A DNA stretch of 64,000 nt from Mesorhizobium sp. B2-1-8 (GCF_006442545.2 NZ_CP083952.1:3093501-3157500), one strand, 5' to 3'. Shown: positions 17,607 through 30,128, numbered from the stretch's first letter. Notes: generated by a model not told the origin, from the sequence alone. Numbers and translations are program-made.

Positions 17607-18002
17607 GTGTTTCGTACCAGCGATATCATCCTGATCGCCGTCATGGTTTCGGCCGCCGCCCTGACCTACAAGGCCAAGCGCGAGGCCGAGGACCAGTTGA
17701 CGGCCGTGCAGAAAATCCATGCCGAGATACGCTACGAGGAAGACACGATCGACCTGCTCAAGGCCGACTGGAGCCTGCTCACCCAGCCGTCGCGGCTGCA
17801 AAAGCTGGCAGAGCTCTACAAATCGCAGCTCGCACTGGAGCCGGTCAGTGCCCGGCAGATCGTGGGCCTGGGCGACCTGCCGGCCAAGGCGCTCGACATC
17901 CAGGACATCCTGAATGGGCGCCAGGGCGCCATGGCCGACAATTCCGACAAGGCGCCCTCGGGCGACAAGGATCCCGTCGTGACCGGAGACATCGCCCAAT
18001 GA
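17607..18002 (+). CDS. ftsL: cell division protein FtsL
   Basis: This 131-residue bitopic membrane protein has one N-terminal membrane segment (about residues 4-20, TSDIILIAVMVSAAALTY) and a periplasmic coiled coil (about 22-70). It bridges FtsQ and the FtsWI synthase. The GTG at 17607 is chosen because GAGAGG lies just upstream and the membrane segment follows directly; the longer frame adds only Arg-rich shadow sequence. It overlaps ftsI by four bases. Confidence 0.88.
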   Translation: MFRTSDIILIAVMVSAAALTYKAKREAEDQLTAVQKIHAEIRYEEDTIDLLKADWSLLTQPSRLQKLAELYKSQLALEPVSARQIVGLGDLPAKALDIQDILNGRQGAMADNSDKAPSGDKDPVVTGDIAQ

Positions 18003-19723
18003 TCGGCAAACTGCTGAAGCGCTTCGCCGCGGTAGGCCGCGCCAGGACTGGCGGGGACGGGTCGATCGTGGTCGAAGGCGCCCGCAAGGCGACCGGCGGC
18101 AAGGGCAAGGCGCGCATCGTGATGACGATGGCGGTGTTCTTCGGCATCTTCTCTACCATATCGGGGCGGCTGGTCTATCTCGGTTTCCAGACACCGGACC
18201 TGTCGGGCGGCCCGCAGAGCCGGGTGACCGCGTCACGCCCGGATATTGTCGATCGCAACGGCGAGGTGCTGGCCACCGACATCAAGACGGCGTCGCTGTT
18301 CGCCGAGCCGCGCCGCATCGTCGATGCCGACGAGGCGATCGAGAAGCTGTCGACGGTGCTGCCCGAAATCGACTACGAGCAGACCTATCACAAGCTGAAG
18401 AGCGGCGCAGGCTTCGTCTGGCTGCAGCGGCAGCTGACGCCCAAGCAGCAGGCCGACATCATGCAGCTCGGCATTCCCGGCTTCGGCTTCCGCACCGAAA
18501 AGCGCCGTTTCTATCCGAGCGGCGAAACCTCATCCTACGTTGTCGGCCTGACCAACATCGACAACCAGGGCATCTCCGGCATGGAGAAATATATCGATGA
18601 GCAGGGACTGAGCGACCTGCAGGCATCGGGCCTGGCGGTGGCGAAGGATCTCAGGCCGGTGAAGCTTTCGATCGATCTGCGCGTCCAGCATGTGGTGCGC
18701 GACGAGATCGCCGCCGGCCTGGAGCGCTATCGCGCCATCGGCGCCGGCGCAGTCGTGCTCAACGTCAAGACCGGCGAAGTGGTGGCCATGGCCTCGGTGC
18801 CGGATTTTGATCCGAACAACCCCTATAATGCACAGGAAAAGGACCGGCTGAACCGGATGTCGGCGGGCCTTTATGAGATGGGGTCGACCTTCAAGAGCTT
18901 CACCTCGGCCATGGCGCTCGATTCCGGCAAGGCGACGATGTCAAGCCGCTTCGACGCTTCGCATCCAATCCGGGTCGGTCATCAGGCCATTCACGATTTC
19001 CACGGCAAGAACCGTGTGCTGTCGTTGCCGGAGGTGTTCCTCTATTCGTCCAACATCGGGTCGGCCAGGGAGGCCGAACTGGTCGGCATCGAGGCGCACC
19101 GTGAATTCCTGCATCGTCTGGGTATTCTGGAAAGGATGCAGACCGAGTTGCCGGAAGTCGCGCGTCCGACTGAACCGAAGGTCTGGAAACAGGTGAATTC
19201 GTTCACGATCGCCTTCGGCCATGGCGTGTCGACGACACCGCTGCAGGCGGCTGTCGGCTGCGCGGCGTTGATGAATGGCGGCTTCCTGATGAACCCTACC
19301 TTCCTAGTACGTACTCAGCAGGAAGCCATGGCCACCGCCAAGAGGGTTGTGAGCGAAAAGACCGTCGAGGGCATGCGCTACCTCTATTCGCTCAATGCCG
19401 AGAAGGGGTCGGCCAGAAACGCCCGGGTTCCCGGCTACCGCGTCGGCGGCAAGACCGGAACGGCCGAGAAGGTCATCAACGGCCGTTACTCGAAGGAGTT
19501 GAATTTCAACACGTTTGTCGCCGCATTCCCGATGGACGATCCGCAATATCTGGTGTTCACGATCGCCGACGCCCCGCATCCCGAAAAGCCCGGGATGACG
19601 GACGTCGCGGCCAACAATGCGGGGGTGATGGCCGGCAATATTATCAGGCGTGCAGCGGCCATGCTTGGCGTGAAGCCAGATTTCAGCCATGAAAATGGTG
19701 CAACGCTGGTTTCCTATCAGTGA
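17999..19723 (+). CDS. ftsI: septal peptidoglycan transpeptidase FtsI (PBP3)
   Basis: This 574-residue class B penicillin-binding protein cross-links septal peptidoglycan. It has a cytoplasmic tail, a membrane segment near residues 40-60, a pedestal domain, and the transpeptidase domain with STFK (Ser296, Lys299), SSN at 350-352 and KTG at 485-487. All three active-site motifs are intact. It works with FtsW, encoded later in the cluster. Confidence 0.96.
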   Translation: MIGKLLKRFAAVGRARTGGDGSIVVEGARKATGGKGKARIVMTMAVFFGIFSTISGRLVYLGFQTPDLSGGPQSRVTASRPDIVDRNGEVLATDIKTASLFAEPRRIVDADEAIEKLSTVLPEIDYEQTYHKLKSGAGFVWLQRQLTPKQQADIMQLGIPGFGFRTEKRRFYPSGETSSYVVGLTNIDNQGISGMEKYIDEQGLSDLQASGLAVAKDLRPVKLSIDLRVQHVVRDEIAAGLERYRAIGAGAVVLNVKTGEVVAMASVPDFDPNNPYNAQEKDRLNRMSAGLYEMGSTFKSFTSAMALDSGKATMSSRFDASHPIRVGHQAIHDFHGKNRVLSLPEVFLYSSNIGSAREAELVGIEAHREFLHRLGILERMQTELPEVARPTEPKVWKQVNSFTIAFGHGVSTTPLQAAVGCAALMNGGFLMNPTFLVRTQQEAMATAKRVVSEKTVEGMRYLYSLNAEKGSARNARVPGYRVGGKTGTAEKVINGRYSKELNFNTFVAAFPMDDPQYLVFTIADAPHPEKPGMTDVAANNAGVMAGNIIRRAAAMLGVKPDFSHENGATLVSYQ

Positions 19724-19777
19724 TTCTTGGGGCGCGCCGGCAACTGCGCGCTATTTTGTTGCGGTGAACGGGACTCG

Positions 19778-21226
19778 ATGAAGCTCAAAGATCTAGCCGG
19801 TATCCTGCCAGTCGAAGGAACAGCTTCCGCCGATCTGGAGGTTACCGGCATCTCGTCGGATTCCCGCCAGGTAAAACCCGGCGTCGTCTTTTTCGCGCTT
19901 GCCGGAACCAAGGCCGATGGCGCGAGCTACGCCGCCGATGCGGCCCGGCGTGGCGCTGCCGCGATCGTCGCGGACAAAGCCCTTGCCGATCTGCCGGTTC
20001 CGGTGCTGGCGGTCGATGATCCGCGCCTGGCACTGGCGTTGAGTGCCGCCCGCTATTTCGGCAGACAGCCGCAAACCATGGTCGCCGTGACCGGTACCAG
20101 CGGCAAGACGTCGGTCGCCGCCTTCACCAGGCAGATATGGGAGCAGGCGGGATACGCAGCCGCCTCGATCGGCACCACCGGCGTGGTCGCGCCCGGCCGC
20201 AACGAATATGGTTCGCTGACGACACCCGATCCGGTCGCCCTGCACCAGTTGCTGAGGGAATTGGCCGATGCCGGCGTCACCCACGCCTCGATGGAGGCCT
20301 CCAGCCACGGGCTCGACCAGCGCCGCCTCGACGGGGTGAAGCTCTCGGCTGGCGGCTTCACCAATCTCGGCCGCGACCACATGGATTACCATCCGACGAT
20401 CGAGAATTATCATCGCGCCAAATTGCGCCTGTTCGATACGCTGCTGCCGAAGGGTGCACCCGCTGTCGTCTTCGCCGACGACCCGTGGTCGGAACCGACG
20501 ATAAAGGCGGCGCGGGCCGCCGGGCTGGACGTGCTGACGGTCGGCCGCCATGGCGACTTCCTCAGGCTGAAGCGGGTCGAGCATGAGCGTCATCGCCAGC
20601 GCGCCGAGGTCGAGGCCAACGGTGTGATCCACGAGATCGACCTGCCGCTCGCCGGCGATTTCCAGATCGCGAATGCGCTGGTTTCGGCGGGGCTTGCCAT
20701 TTCCACCGGAACATCTGTCGCAAAGGCCTTGGCTGCATTGGAGAAATTGAAAGGCGCGCCGGGCCGGCTCGACCTGGTCGGAACCACGGCGAGCGGCGCG
20801 CCGGTCTATGTCGATTACGCCCACAAGCCCGATGCGCTGGAGAATGTTCTGGCCTCGGTGCGTCCGTTCACCACCGGGCGCGTGATGGTCGTGTTCGGCT
20901 GCGGCGGCGACCGTGACCGGGGGAAGCGAGCGATCATGGGCGAGATCGCGACACGTCTTGCCGATGTCGTCATCGTCACCGACGACAATCCGCGCTCCGA
21001 AGTGCCCGAAACCATCCGCGCTGCCATTCTTGCCGCCGCGCCCGGCGCCATCGAGATCGGCGACCGGCGCAAGGCAATCCACGAGGCTGTCGGCATGCTG
21101 CATGCCGGCGACACGCTGATCGTGGCCGGCAAGGGCCATGAGGAAGGCCAGACGATCGGCTCGGAAACCCTGCATTTCTCCGACCACGAGGAAGTGCGCG
21201 CCGCGCTCAGGGAGCGTGCCGCATGA
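19778..21226 (+). CDS. murE: UDP-MurNAc-L-Ala-D-Glu:meso-diaminopimelate ligase MurE
   Basis: This 482-residue cytoplasmic ligase adds the third amino acid to the stem peptide. The ATP loop is GTSGKTS near residues 106-112. The specificity motif DNPR at 403-406 indicates meso-diaminopimelate rather than lysine, as expected for a Gram-negative cell. The ATG at 19778 matches the family start; the ribosome site is weak. The stop overlaps murF. Confidence 0.95.
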   Translation: MKLKDLAGILPVEGTASADLEVTGISSDSRQVKPGVVFFALAGTKADGASYAADAARRGAAAIVADKALADLPVPVLAVDDPRLALALSAARYFGRQPQTMVAVTGTSGKTSVAAFTRQIWEQAGYAAASIGTTGVVAPGRNEYGSLTTPDPVALHQLLRELADAGVTHASMEASSHGLDQRRLDGVKLSAGGFTNLGRDHMDYHPTIENYHRAKLRLFDTLLPKGAPAVVFADDPWSEPTIKAARAAGLDVLTVGRHGDFLRLKRVEHERHRQRAEVEANGVIHEIDLPLAGDFQIANALVSAGLAISTGTSVAKALAALEKLKGAPGRLDLVGTTASGAPVYVDYAHKPDALENVLASVRPFTTGRVMVVFGCGGDRDRGKRAIMGEIATRLADVVIVTDDNPRSEVPETIRAAILAAAPGAIEIGDRRKAIHEAVGMLHAGDTLIVAGKGHEEGQTIGSETLHFSDHEEVRAALRERAA

Positions 21227-22680
21227 GTTTGCTGTGGACTTCGGAAGCGCTGGTTGCCGCCACGGACGGGCGGCCGCTCGGCCCCATGCCCGCAGGCATA
21301 TCGGGCATTTCGATCGACAGCCGCAGCCTGCAGCCGGGCGAGGCTTTCTTTGCCATCAAGGGCGAGGCGATGGACGGCCATGATTTCGTCACCGCGGCCA
21401 TCAAGGCCGGCGCCGGCGTGCTGGTGGTGGCGGAAGGCAAGCTGCCGTCTCTCGGCCGGTTGACCGCGCCGATCATCGTCGTCGAGGACGTGCTGGTTGC
21501 GCTGGAAAAGCTCGGTGTCGCGGCGCGCGCCCGCTCGCAGGCCAAGATTATCGCGGTGACCGGCTCCGCGGGCAAGACCACGACCAAGGAGGCGCTTCGC
21601 CACGTGCTTTCGGCCGTCGGCAAGGTGCATGCCTCGGCGCAGTCCTTCAACAATCATTGGGGCGTGCCATTGACCCTGGCGCGCATGCCCGCCGATTGCG
21701 ACTATGCCGTGTTCGAGATCGGCATGAACCATCCCGACGAGATCCGGCCGCTGGTGAAGATGGTGCGGCCGCATGTCGCCATCGTCACCATGATCGCGGC
21801 CGCGCACCTTGGTTTCTTTCGCAATCTGGACGAGATCGCCAAGGCCAAGGCCGAGATTTTCGAAGGGCTGGAGCCTGGCGGTGCCGCGGTCCTCAACCGC
21901 GACGATGCGCGTTTCAAGCTGCTGGACAAGATGGCACAGGCTGCCGGCGTCGAGCATGTCTATGGCTTCGGCGAGAATGCGCGCTCGACCTTCAAGCTGG
22001 CCAAGTGCGAGTTGCATGCCGACCATTCCGACATCGCCGCCAGGATCGGCGGTCACGATATGATCGCTCGTATCGGAGCTCCCGGCCGGCACATGGTGCA
22101 GAACGTGTTGGCGGTGCTTGGTGCCGCGCATCTGGTCGGCGCCGATCTCGACAAGGTGGCATTGGCGCTGGCCGATCTGTCGGCCGAGCGCGGGCGCGGC
22201 AAACGCCATGTGCTGCGGCACCTCGGTGGCTCGACTTCGAGCCAACCCGGTGGCTCGATCACGCTGATCGACGAAAGCTACAACGCCAATCCGGCCTCGA
22301 TGGCGGCCGCCATGGCGCTGCTCAACGCGACGCCGGTGACGGGCGAGGGCCGACGCATCGCCGTGCTTGGCGACATGCTCGAACTCGGCGACCATTCGGC
22401 CAAGCTGCATGCCGCTCTTGCCGATCTCATCGTCGGCACGGGCACGCGGACAGTCTTTCTAGGCGGGCCGGAAATGCGGGCGCTGGCGGAAGCGCTGCCG
22501 GGCGACATCAGCACGGAGTACCGCGCCGGCGTCGAGGAGTTGAAGCCGGTGCTGCTCGCCGCGCTGAAGCCGGGCGACGTGGTGATGATCAAATCGTCGA
22601 AGGGCATCGGTTTTGCAAAACTGGTCGATGCGCTGCTGGGCAAATTCCCGGCCGAGACGACAACAAGCAACCAGACCTAG
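21223..22680 (+). CDS. murF: UDP-MurNAc-tripeptide:D-Ala-D-Ala ligase MurF
   Basis: This 485-residue Mur ligase attaches D-Ala-D-Ala to complete the pentapeptide. The ATP-binding loop is [10 protein letters not shown] near residues 114-123, and [11 protein letters not shown] and [10 protein letters not shown] are typical MurF segments. It overlaps murE by four bases (ATGA) and lies 17 bases before mraY. Confidence 0.95.
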   Translation: MSLLWTSEALVAATDGRPLGPMPAGISGISIDSRSLQPGEAFFAIKGEAMDGHDFVTAAIKAGAGVLVVAEGKLPSLGRLTAPIIVVEDVLVALEKLGVAARARSQAKIIAVTGSAGKTTTKEALRHVLSAVGKVHASAQSFNNHWGVPLTLARMPADCDYAVFEIGMNHPDEIRPLVKMVRPHVAIVTMIAAAHLGFFRNLDEIAKAKAEIFEGLEPGGAAVLNRDDARFKLLDKMAQAAGVEHVYGFGENARSTFKLAKCELHADHSDIAARIGGHDMIARIGAPGRHMVQNVLAVLGAAHLVGADLDKVALALADLSAERGRGKRHVLRHLGGSTSSQPGGSITLIDESYNANPASMAAAMALLNATPVTGEGRRIAVLGDMLELGDHSAKLHAALADLIVGTGTRTVFLGGPEMRALAEALPGDISTEYRAGVEELKPVLLAALKPGDVVMIKSSKGIGFAKLVDALLGKFPAETTTSNQT

Positions 22681-22697
22681 TCGGGGACGAAAAGCGC

Positions 22698-23780
22698 ATG
22701 TTCACACTGCTGGTCGATTTCGCGGACAAGGTCTCCGTCTTCAACGTCTTCCGCTACATCACGTTCCGCACCGGCGGGGCGCTGATCACCTCGGCGCTGA
22801 TCGTTTTCATCTTCGGGCCGACCATCATCAATTCGCTGCGGCTCAGGCAAGGCAAGGGCCAACCGATCCGCGCCGACGGGCCGCAGACGCATTTCAAGAA
22901 GGCGGGCACGCCGACGATGGGCGGACTGATGATCCTGTCCGGCATCATCGGCTCGTCGCTTTTATGGGCGAACCTGTCGAGCATCTATGTCTGGGTGGTG
23001 CTTTTGGTGACAATCGGCTTCGGTTCGATCGGCTTTTATGACGACTATCTGAAGGTGACCAAGCAGTCGCATCTCGGCTTCTCCGGCAAGGCGCGGCTTG
23101 CGTTGGAATTCGTTATCGCCGGCATCGCCGCCTGGGTGATCATGCACAATGGCCAGGCGCCGTTCTCGTCGTCGCTGACATTCCCCTTCGCCAAGGAATT
23201 CATCATCAACCTCGGCTGGTTCTTCGTTCCGTTCTCCTGCTTCGTCATCGTCGGTGCCGGCAATGCGGTGAACCTGACCGACGGCCTCGACGGCCTGGCG
23301 ATCGTGCCGATCATGATCGCGGCGGCGTCCTTCGGCGTCATCGCCTATCTCTCGGGCAATGCGGTGTTCGCCGAATACCTGCAGATCCATTTCGTGCCCG
23401 GCACCGGTGAACTGGCGGTCGTGCTTGGCGCGGTCATCGGCGCCGGCCTCGGCTTCCTCTGGTTCAACGCGCCGCCGGCGGCGATCTTCATGGGCGACAC
23501 CGGGTCACTGGCCATGGGCGGCCTGATCGGCACGGTCGCGGTCGCCACCAAGCACGAGATCGTGCTGGTCATCGTCGGTGGCCTGTTCGTGGTCGAGATC
23601 TTCTCGGTCATCATCCAGGTCGGCTACTTCAAGATGACCGGAAAGCGCGTTTTCCTGATGGCGCCGATCCATCATCATTTCGAAAAGCTCGGCTGGACCG
23701 AAAGCCAGGTGGTGATCCGCTTCTGGATCATCGCCGTCATCCTGGCGCTGGTCGGCCTCTCCACTCTCAAACTGAGATAG
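22698..23780 (+). CDS. mraY: phospho-MurNAc-pentapeptide transferase MraY
   Basis: This 360-residue integral membrane enzyme transfers phospho-MurNAc-pentapeptide to undecaprenyl phosphate, making lipid I. About ten membrane helices are apparent. Hallmarks are [11 protein letters not shown] near residue 72, [10 protein letters not shown] near 115 (catalytic Asp pair), [10 protein letters not shown] near 193 and [10 protein letters not shown] near 323. The frame stays open far upstream inside murF, but homology starts at the ATG at 22698, with GGGGA upstream. Confidence 0.96.
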   Translation: MFTLLVDFADKVSVFNVFRYITFRTGGALITSALIVFIFGPTIINSLRLRQGKGQPIRADGPQTHFKKAGTPTMGGLMILSGIIGSSLLWANLSSIYVWVVLLVTIGFGSIGFYDDYLKVTKQSHLGFSGKARLALEFVIAGIAAWVIMHNGQAPFSSSLTFPFAKEFIINLGWFFVPFSCFVIVGAGNAVNLTDGLDGLAIVPIMIAAASFGVIAYLSGNAVFAEYLQIHFVPGTGELAVVLGAVIGAGLGFLWFNAPPAAIFMGDTGSLAMGGLIGTVAVATKHEIVLVIVGGLFVVEIFSVIIQVGYFKMTGKRVFLMAPIHHHFEKLGWTESQVVIRFWIIAVILALVGLSTLKLR

Positions 23781-23788
23781 GCCGCCAT

Positions 23789-25189
23789 TTGATCCCCGCC
23801 GCATCCTTCGCAGGCAAGCGTGTTTCGCTCTTCGGGCTCGGCGGCTCGGGGATCGCCACGGCGCGCGCGCTGATCGAGGGCGGCGCCGAGGTGCTGGCCT
23901 GGGACGACAATCCCGACAGCGTCGCAAAGGCGGCCGCCACCGGTATCGCCACCGGCGATCTGCGTGGCGCCGACTGGGCCGGCTTTTCCGCCTTCGTGCT
24001 GTCGCCCGGCGTGCCGCTGACCCATCCCAAGCCGCACTGGACCGTGGAACTGGCGCGTGGGGCGGGCGTCGAGGTCATCGGCGATATCGAGCTGTTCTGC
24101 AGGGAGCGGACGCAGCGTGCGCCGGATGCTCCCTTCATCGCCATCACCGGCACCAACGGCAAGTCGACGACGACCGCACTGACGGCGCATATCCTTCAAG
24201 CTTCCGGGCGCGACATGCAGATGGGCGGCAATATCGGCCGCGCGGTGATGACGCTCGATCCGCCGAAGCCCGACCGGCACTATGTGGTCGAATGCTCGTC
24301 CTACCAGATCGACCTTGCGCCCTCGATCAATCCGACGGCCGGCATCCTGCTCAATCTGACGCCGGACCATCTCGACCGCCACGGCACCATGCAGCACTAC
24401 GCTTCGATCAAGGAGCGGCTGGTGGCGGGCAGCGACACGGCGATCATCGGCATCGACGATTCCTGGTGCGCGCAGATCGCCGAGCGGCTGGAGCGGGCGG
24501 GGCGGCAGGTCATCCGCATTTCCAAGCGCCTGCCGCTGACCGACGGCTATTTCGCCGACGGTACCGATCTGATGGAGGCGGTGCATGGCCGCTACAGCCG
24601 GGTCGCCTTCCTCGAAGGCATCGGCTCGCTGCGCGGCCAGCACAATGCGCAGAACGCGCTGGCCGCCGTCGCCGCCTGCCTCAAGGTCGGGCTCGACCTC
24701 GGCGAGATACAGTCCGGACTGGAAAGCTTCCCGGGTCTCGCCCATCGCATGGAGCAGGTCGGCCGCAAGGACCATGTGCTGTTCGTCAACGATTCCAAGG
24801 CGACCAATGCCGATGCCGCGGCACCCGCGCTGTCCAGCTTCAGCCGCATTTACTGGATCGCCGGCGGCCTGCCCAAGGAAGGCGGCATCGAGCCGCTGCG
24901 CGGCTTCTTCCCGCGCATCGCCAAGGCCTATCTGATCGGCGAAGCCGCACCCGCCTTTTCGGCGACGCTCGGCGAGGCCGTGCCCTACGAGATTTCGGGC
25001 ACCCTGGCGGCCGCTGTCGAGCATGCCGCGCATGACGCGGCCAAAGACGACGGCGGCGAGGCGGTGGTGCTGTTGTCGCCGGCCTGCGCCAGTTTCGACC
25101 AGTTCAAGAATTTCGAGGTCCGTGGCGAAGCCTTCAGGCAAGCTGCGAGCGCTATAGATGGTGTCAAACCCATCGGAGGGGCACGATAA
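23789..25189 (+). CDS. murD: UDP-MurNAc-L-alanine:D-glutamate ligase MurD
   Basis: This 466-residue ligase adds D-glutamate to UDP-MurNAc-L-Ala. The N-terminal Rossmann strand is [13 protein letters not shown], and the ATP loop is GTNGKSTTT near residues 121-129. The start is a TTG at 23789, eight bases after the mraY stop; no ATG fits the family N terminus. The TAA stop shares its last base with the ftsW ATG (TAATG). Confidence 0.94.
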   Translation: MIPAASFAGKRVSLFGLGGSGIATARALIEGGAEVLAWDDNPDSVAKAAATGIATGDLRGADWAGFSAFVLSPGVPLTHPKPHWTVELARGAGVEVIGDIELFCRERTQRAPDAPFIAITGTNGKSTTTALTAHILQASGRDMQMGGNIGRAVMTLDPPKPDRHYVVECSSYQIDLAPSINPTAGILLNLTPDHLDRHGTMQHYASIKERLVAGSDTAIIGIDDSWCAQIAERLERAGRQVIRISKRLPLTDGYFADGTDLMEAVHGRYSRVAFLEGIGSLRGQHNAQNALAAVAACLKVGLDLGEIQSGLESFPGLAHRMEQVGRKDHVLFVNDSKATNADAAAPALSSFSRIYWIAGGLPKEGGIEPLRGFFPRIAKAYLIGEAAPAFSATLGEAVPYEISGTLAAAVEHAAHDAAKDDGGEAVVLLSPACASFDQFKNFEVRGEAFRQAASAIDGVKPIGGAR

Positions 25190-26340
25190 TGCAGAGCCGT
25201 CTCGACAAAAGTCCGGTCGCAACCTGGTGGTGGACCATCGATCGCTGGTTCCTGGCGGCGTTCCTGTCGCTGATGGGGCTCGGCATCGTATTATCCTTCG
25301 CGGCAAGCCCCGCGGTCGCCGAACGCATCGGCCTCGACAGTTTCCATTTCGCCACCCGGCAGATCATCTTCACCGTCCCGGCACTCGGCGTGATGCTGGC
25401 GGTCTCCTTCCTCGATTCCAGGCAGATCCGGCGCATGTCGCTGATCATGCTGTGCCTCATGCTGGTGCTGATGGTGGCGGTGCTCTATGTCGGCGTCGAG
25501 GTGAAGGGCGCGCGCCGCTGGGTGTCGCTCGCCGGCCTGTCGATCCAGCCTTCGGAATTCCTCAAACCGGCCTTCGTCATCATGTGCGCCTGGCTGTTCG
25601 CCGAACACAAGCGCCAGCCCGACATTCCCGGCAATCTGTTCGCCATGCTGCTGCTGGTGCTGGTCGTGTCGTTGCTGGTGGCGCAGCCGGACCTCGGCCA
25701 GACCATGCTGACCACCGGCACCTGGGGCATCATGTTCTTCATGGCGGGGCTGCCATGGCTTTGGATCATCGTTCTGGGCGCCGCCGGCGTCGGCGGCGTC
25801 TTCGCAGCCTATACGGTGTTTCCGCACGTCGCGCTGCGTATCGACAAGTTCCTCACCGGTGAAGGCGACACGTTCCAGGTCGATATGGGCCGCGATGCGC
25901 TGATCAATGGCGGCTGGTTCGGCGTCGGGCCCGGCGAGGGCACCGTCAAGCGGGTCATCCCCGACAGCCATGCCGACTTCGTCTTCTCGGTCGCGGGCGA
26001 GGAATTCGGGCTGATCATGTGCTTCTTCATCATGTCGATCTTCGCCTTCATCGTGCTGCGCGGCCTCAATACGGCGCTGAAGGAACATGACGACTTCACC
26101 CGTTACGCGGTCGGCGGTCTGGTCACCGTGTTCGGCCTGCAAGCCGTCATCAACATGTGCGTCAACCTGCAGCTTGTGCCGGCCAAGGGCATGACGCTGC
26201 CCTTCATCTCCTACGGCGGCTCCTCGCAGATCGCCATCGCCATCTCGATGGGGATGGTGCTGGCGCTGACGCGCAAGCGGCCGGAAAAGCGCAAGCAGAT
26301 GGGCTTTACCCTGCCGCAGCGCGCCATGCCGGCGGAGTGA
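25189..26340 (+). CDS. ftsW: septal peptidoglycan glycosyltransferase FtsW (SEDS)
   Basis: This 383-residue polytopic protein of the SEDS family polymerises lipid II at the septum with FtsI. About ten membrane helices are seen. Conserved pieces are [18 protein letters not shown] near residue 106, [14 protein letters not shown] near 241, [17 protein letters not shown] near 257 and [10 protein letters not shown] near 340. It overlaps murD by one base. Confidence 0.95.
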   Translation: MQSRLDKSPVATWWWTIDRWFLAAFLSLMGLGIVLSFAASPAVAERIGLDSFHFATRQIIFTVPALGVMLAVSFLDSRQIRRMSLIMLCLMLVLMVAVLYVGVEVKGARRWVSLAGLSIQPSEFLKPAFVIMCAWLFAEHKRQPDIPGNLFAMLLLVLVVSLLVAQPDLGQTMLTTGTWGIMFFMAGLPWLWIIVLGAAGVGGVFAAYTVFPHVALRIDKFLTGEGDTFQVDMGRDALINGGWFGVGPGEGTVKRVIPDSHADFVFSVAGEEFGLIMCFFIMSIFAFIVLRGLNTALKEHDDFTRYAVGGLVTVFGLQAVINMCVNLQLVPAKGMTLPFISYGGSSQIAIAISMGMVLALTRKRPEKRKQMGFTLPQRAMPAE

Positions 26341-26341
26341 C

Positions 26342-27469
26342 ATGGCCAGAGGCGTTATCCTTCTCGCGGCGGGTGGAACCGGCGGACATCTGTTTCCAGC
26401 CGAAGCGCTGGCGCATGAACTGATCGAGCGCGGCTGGGCGGTGCATCTGGCGACCGACACCCGGGCCGAGCGGTTTGCCGCCCATTTCCCGGCAGCGGCC
26501 GTCCACCCGATCCAGTCGGCGACGTTGGGCTCGAAAAATCCCTTCACCCTGCTTGGCGCCTTCTGGAAAATCTGGAGCGGCGTGCGTCAGGCCTCCGCCA
26601 TCATCGGCAGGATCAAGCCGGAGGCCGTCGTGGGCTTTGGCGGCTATCCGACCTTGCCGCCCCTCTACGCGGCGACGCGGCGCAAGGTGCCGACGCTGAT
26701 CCATGAGCAGAACGCGGTGATGGGGCGCGCCAACCGGGCTTTGGCCGGCCGTGTGGACGCCATTGCCGGCGGCTTCCTGCCGCTGGATGAGAGTGCCGCC
26801 GGCGCCAAGACGGTGACGACCGGCAATCCGGTCAGGCCGGCTGTGCTCGAAGCAGCCAGGACACCGTACGTGGCTTCAACCGGGGACGAGCCTTTCCGCC
26901 TGCTGGTGTTCGGCGGCAGCCAGGGCGCGCAATTCTTTTCCGATGCGATGCCGGGGGCAGTCGCGCTGCTTTCGGATGCACAGCGCAGACGCCTTGTCAT
27001 TACCCAACAAGCTCGCGCGGACGACGTGGCGCGGGTGAAGGCGGCCTACGCCGCGCTCGGCGTCGCCGTCGAGGTCTCGCCGTTTTTTACCGACATGGCG
27101 GCGCGCATAGCGGCGGCGCATCTGGTGATCTCGCGTTCCGGCGCCTCGACCGTGTCGGAGATCGCCGTCGTCGGCCGGCCGGCGCTGCTGGTGCCCTATC
27201 CCTTCGCGCTCGACCACGACCAGGCGGCGAATGCAGCAGCGCTTGCCGCCGCCGGCGGCGGCGAAGTGCACGTGCAATCGTCGCTCTCGCCCGAGCGTAT
27301 CGCGGCACTGCTCGGCGCCCTGATGGACCACCCGGAGCGGCTGGCGACGATGGCCGCAGCGGCCAAATCGGTCGGCAGGCCGGACGCGGCACGGTTGCTC
27401 GCCGACCTCACAGAGGCTATTGCGTCCCGCAAAACAGTATCGGATTTCAGGAAGGGGACGCACCCATGA
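26342..27469 (+). CDS. murG: lipid II synthase MurG
   Basis: This 375-residue GT28 glycosyltransferase adds GlcNAc to lipid I on the inner face of the membrane. The N-terminal glycine loop is [15 protein letters not shown], followed by [10 protein letters not shown] near residue 98, [12 protein letters not shown] near 120 and [12 protein letters not shown] near 262. It starts one base after the ftsW stop and overlaps murC by four bases. Confidence 0.96.
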   Translation: MARGVILLAAGGTGGHLFPAEALAHELIERGWAVHLATDTRAERFAAHFPAAAVHPIQSATLGSKNPFTLLGAFWKIWSGVRQASAIIGRIKPEAVVGFGGYPTLPPLYAATRRKVPTLIHEQNAVMGRANRALAGRVDAIAGGFLPLDESAAGAKTVTTGNPVRPAVLEAARTPYVASTGDEPFRLLVFGGSQGAQFFSDAMPGAVALLSDAQRRRLVITQQARADDVARVKAAYAALGVAVEVSPFFTDMAARIAAAHLVISRSGASTVSEIAVVGRPALLVPYPFALDHDQAANAAALAAAGGGEVHVQSSLSPERIAALLGALMDHPERLATMAAAAKSVGRPDAARLLADLTEAIASRKTVSDFRKGTHP

Positions 27470-28866
27470 AGATGCCGCAGACCATTGGCCTCGTGCATTT
27501 CATCGGCATTGGCGGCATCGGCATGAGCGGCATCGCCGAGGTGCTGCACAATCTCGGCTACAAGGTGCAAGGGTCCGACCAGGCCGACAGCGCCAATGTG
27601 CAGCGGCTGCGCGACAAGGGCATCGAATGCTTCGTCGGCCACAAGGCCGAGAATCTCGGTGACGCCGAGGTCATCGTCGTCTCGACGGCGATCAAGAAGT
27701 CGAATCCGGAACTGAAGGCAGCACGTGAAAAGCTGTTGCCGATCGTGCGCCGCGCCGAGATGCTGGCCGAGTTGATGCGTTTCCGTCAGGCTGTCGCCAT
27801 CGGCGGCACGCATGGCAAGACGACGACGACCTCGATGGTGGCGGCGCTGCTGGAAGCCGGTGGGCTCGACCCGACCGTCATCAATGGCGGCATCATCAAT
27901 GCCTATGGCACCAATGCGCGCATGGGCGACGGCGAGTGGATGGTGGTCGAAGCCGACGAAAGCGACGGTACCTTCCTCAAGCTGCCGGCCGAGATCGCCG
28001 TCGTCACCAACATCGATCCCGAGCATCTCGATCATTATGGCAACTTCGACAATGTGCGCGAGGCGTTCCGCCAGTTCGTCGAGAACGTGCCTTTCTATGG
28101 CTTCGGCGTGATGTGCACGGATCACCCGGAAGTGCAGGCGCTGGTCGGGCGCATCGAAGACCGGCGCGTCATCACCTATGGCGAGAACGCACAGGCCGAT
28201 GTGCGCTTCACCAACCATCGCATGGCGGGTGCGACCTCGGAGTTCGATGTGATGATCCGCGACCGCAAGGGGCGCGGCCAGACGACGATAGCGGGCCTGC
28301 GCCTGCCGATGCCTGGCCACCACAATGTGTCCAACGCGACGGCCGCGATCGCGGTCGCGCACGAACTCGGCCTATCGGCCGAGGCGATCAGGAAGGGCCT
28401 GTCGTCCTTCGCCGGTGTCAAACGCCGCTTCACCCACACCGGTTCCTGGAACGGCGTCGACGTGTTCGACGACTACGGCCACCACCCGGTCGAGATCTCG
28501 GCGGTGCTGAAGGCGGCGCGCAGCGCCACCAATGGGCGTGTCATCGCCATTGCCCAGCCGCACCGCTTCACCAGGCTGCACGATCTGTTCAACGAGTTCT
28601 CCACCTGTTTCAACGATGCCGACACGGTGATGGTCGCCCCGGTCTACGCCGCCGGCGAAGAGCCGATCGACGGCGTGACCTCGGATGCGCTGGTGTCGCG
28701 CATCCGCGCCGGCGGCCATCGCGATGCCCGCTATATCGAAGGGCCGGCCGATATCGCGCCTGTCATCCGCGACATCGCCAAGCCCGGCGACTTCGTCGTC
28801 TTCCTGGGCGCCGGCAATATCACCCAATGGGCCTATGCGCTGCCGAAGGAGCTCGCCGCCTCATGA
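27466..28866 (+). CDS. murC: UDP-MurNAc:L-alanine ligase MurC
   Basis: This 466-residue ligase adds the first amino acid of the stem peptide. The N-terminal [16 protein letters not shown] is the family signature, and the ATP loop is [12 protein letters not shown] near residues 112-123. The order murG-murC-murB-ddl is the usual alphaproteobacterial one. It overlaps murB by four bases. Confidence 0.96.
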   Translation: MKMPQTIGLVHFIGIGGIGMSGIAEVLHNLGYKVQGSDQADSANVQRLRDKGIECFVGHKAENLGDAEVIVVSTAIKKSNPELKAAREKLLPIVRRAEMLAELMRFRQAVAIGGTHGKTTTTSMVAALLEAGGLDPTVINGGIINAYGTNARMGDGEWMVVEADESDGTFLKLPAEIAVVTNIDPEHLDHYGNFDNVREAFRQFVENVPFYGFGVMCTDHPEVQALVGRIEDRRVITYGENAQADVRFTNHRMAGATSEFDVMIRDRKGRGQTTIAGLRLPMPGHHNVSNATAAIAVAHELGLSAEAIRKGLSSFAGVKRRFTHTGSWNGVDVFDDYGHHPVEISAVLKAARSATNGRVIAIAQPHRFTRLHDLFNEFSTCFNDADTVMVAPVYAAGEEPIDGVTSDALVSRIRAGGHRDARYIEGPADIAPVIRDIAKPGDFVVFLGAGNITQWAYALPKELAAS

Positions 28867-29828
28867 TGAACGGCCAGGCCCTGATCGACAGACTTGGCGA
28901 CCGGCTGGCCGGCCTGCGCGGCCGGATCACGCCGAATGCCGAGATGGACAAGATCACCTGGTTCCGGGCAGGCGGCCTTGCCGAGGCGCTGTTCCAGCCG
29001 GCCGACGAGGAGGACCTTGCCGCGTTCCTCAAGGCGGTTCCCGAAGAGATCCCCCTGACGATTGTCGGCGTCGGCTCGAACCTTCTGGTCCGCGACGGCG
29101 GCATTCCGGGTTTCGTCGTCAGGCTTTCCGCCAAGGGCTTTGGCGAGGCCGAAGTCATTTCCCCGATCAGGATCAAGGCCGGTGCCGCCACGCCCGACAA
29201 GCGTGTGGCGGCGGTGGCGCTGGAGGCCGGCATTGGCGGCTTCCATTTCTACCACGGCATTCCAGGCGCCGTCGGCGGCGCGCTCAGGATGAACGCCGGC
29301 GCCAATGGCATCGAGACGCGCGAGCGCGTCGTCGAGGTGCGGGCGCTTGACCGCGCGGGCAATGCCCAGACGCTGAGCAATGCCGAGATGGGCTATGCCT
29401 ACCGCCATTCGGCGGCACCATCCGGTCTGATCTTCACCTCGGCCATTTTCGAGGGCTTTGCCGAGGACAAAGCGGCGATCAAGACGGCGATGGACGCGGT
29501 GCAGAACCACCGCGAAACCGTACAGCCGATCCGCGAGAAGACCGGCGGCTCGACCTTCAAGAACCCGGAAGGCACCTCGGCCTGGAAGGAAATCGACAAG
29601 GCGGGTTGCCGCGGCCTGATGATCGGCGGCGCGCAGATGTCGCCGATGCATTGCAACTTCATGATCAACACCGGAACCGCGACCGGCTACGACCTCGAAT
29701 ATCTCGGCGAGACGGTACGCGCGCGGGTGCTCGAGCATTCCGGCATCCGCTTGCAGTGGGAGATCAAGCGCATCGGCAATTTCCGCTCCGGACATGCCGT
29801 GCAGGAGTTCCTTGGTCAGCTTCTTTAG
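28863..29828 (+). CDS. murB: UDP-N-acetylenolpyruvoylglucosamine reductase MurB
   Basis: This 321-residue flavoenzyme reduces UDP-GlcNAc-enolpyruvate to UDP-MurNAc with NADPH. FAD-binding segments are [13 protein letters not shown] near residue 69 and [19 protein letters not shown] near 132. The C-terminal catalytic region has [10 protein letters not shown] and the Glu in LQWEIKRIG. The homologous part begins at the ATG at 28863. A stem-loop follows the stop, and 300 bases separate the gene from ddl. Confidence 0.95.
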   Translation: MMNGQALIDRLGDRLAGLRGRITPNAEMDKITWFRAGGLAEALFQPADEEDLAAFLKAVPEEIPLTIVGVGSNLLVRDGGIPGFVVRLSAKGFGEAEVISPIRIKAGAATPDKRVAAVALEAGIGGFHFYHGIPGAVGGALRMNAGANGIETRERVVEVRALDRAGNAQTLSNAEMGYAYRHSAAPSGLIFTSAIFEGFAEDKAAIKTAMDAVQNHRETVQPIREKTGGSTFKNPEGTSAWKEIDKAGCRGLMIGGAQMSPMHCNFMINTGTATGYDLEYLGETVRARVLEHSGIRLQWEIKRIGNFRSGHAVQEFLGQLL

Positions 29829-29835
29829 CGCATCT

Positions 29836-29862
29836 TGAAGTTCACGTGATGCGTGAACTTCA
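29836..29862 (+). terminator. hairpin after murB, possible attenuator
   Basis: TGAAGTTCACG and CGTGAACTTCA are exact complements around a five-base loop (TGATG), eight bases after the murB stop. No T-run follows, so it may only partly reduce read-through into ddl. The rest of the 29829-30128 gap contains no gene and could hold an internal promoter for ddl-ftsQAZ, though none is convincing. Confidence 0.45.
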
Positions 29863-30128
29863 GCGGGATCGAAATGCCGTGAAACCGTTGCTCCGGGGAC
29901 TCGGCGACTCGGTTTTCGCATCCATTTTCTCAGAAAGTGAATCTCTCGGAATCATAAGTACTTGCCAGTGAATCAACTCTCTGATTCTCTGCCCCAAAGC
30001 GTTTCCTGATTTGAGTCGTTCGACGCGTTACCCGCGTTTTCCGTCTGGGGGGCAACCTGCCGGGAGACTCGGACTCAATGTTGCGGAAATCTTGGATTTT
30101 GGTCCGCCGTGAGAGGGGATGACGGGGA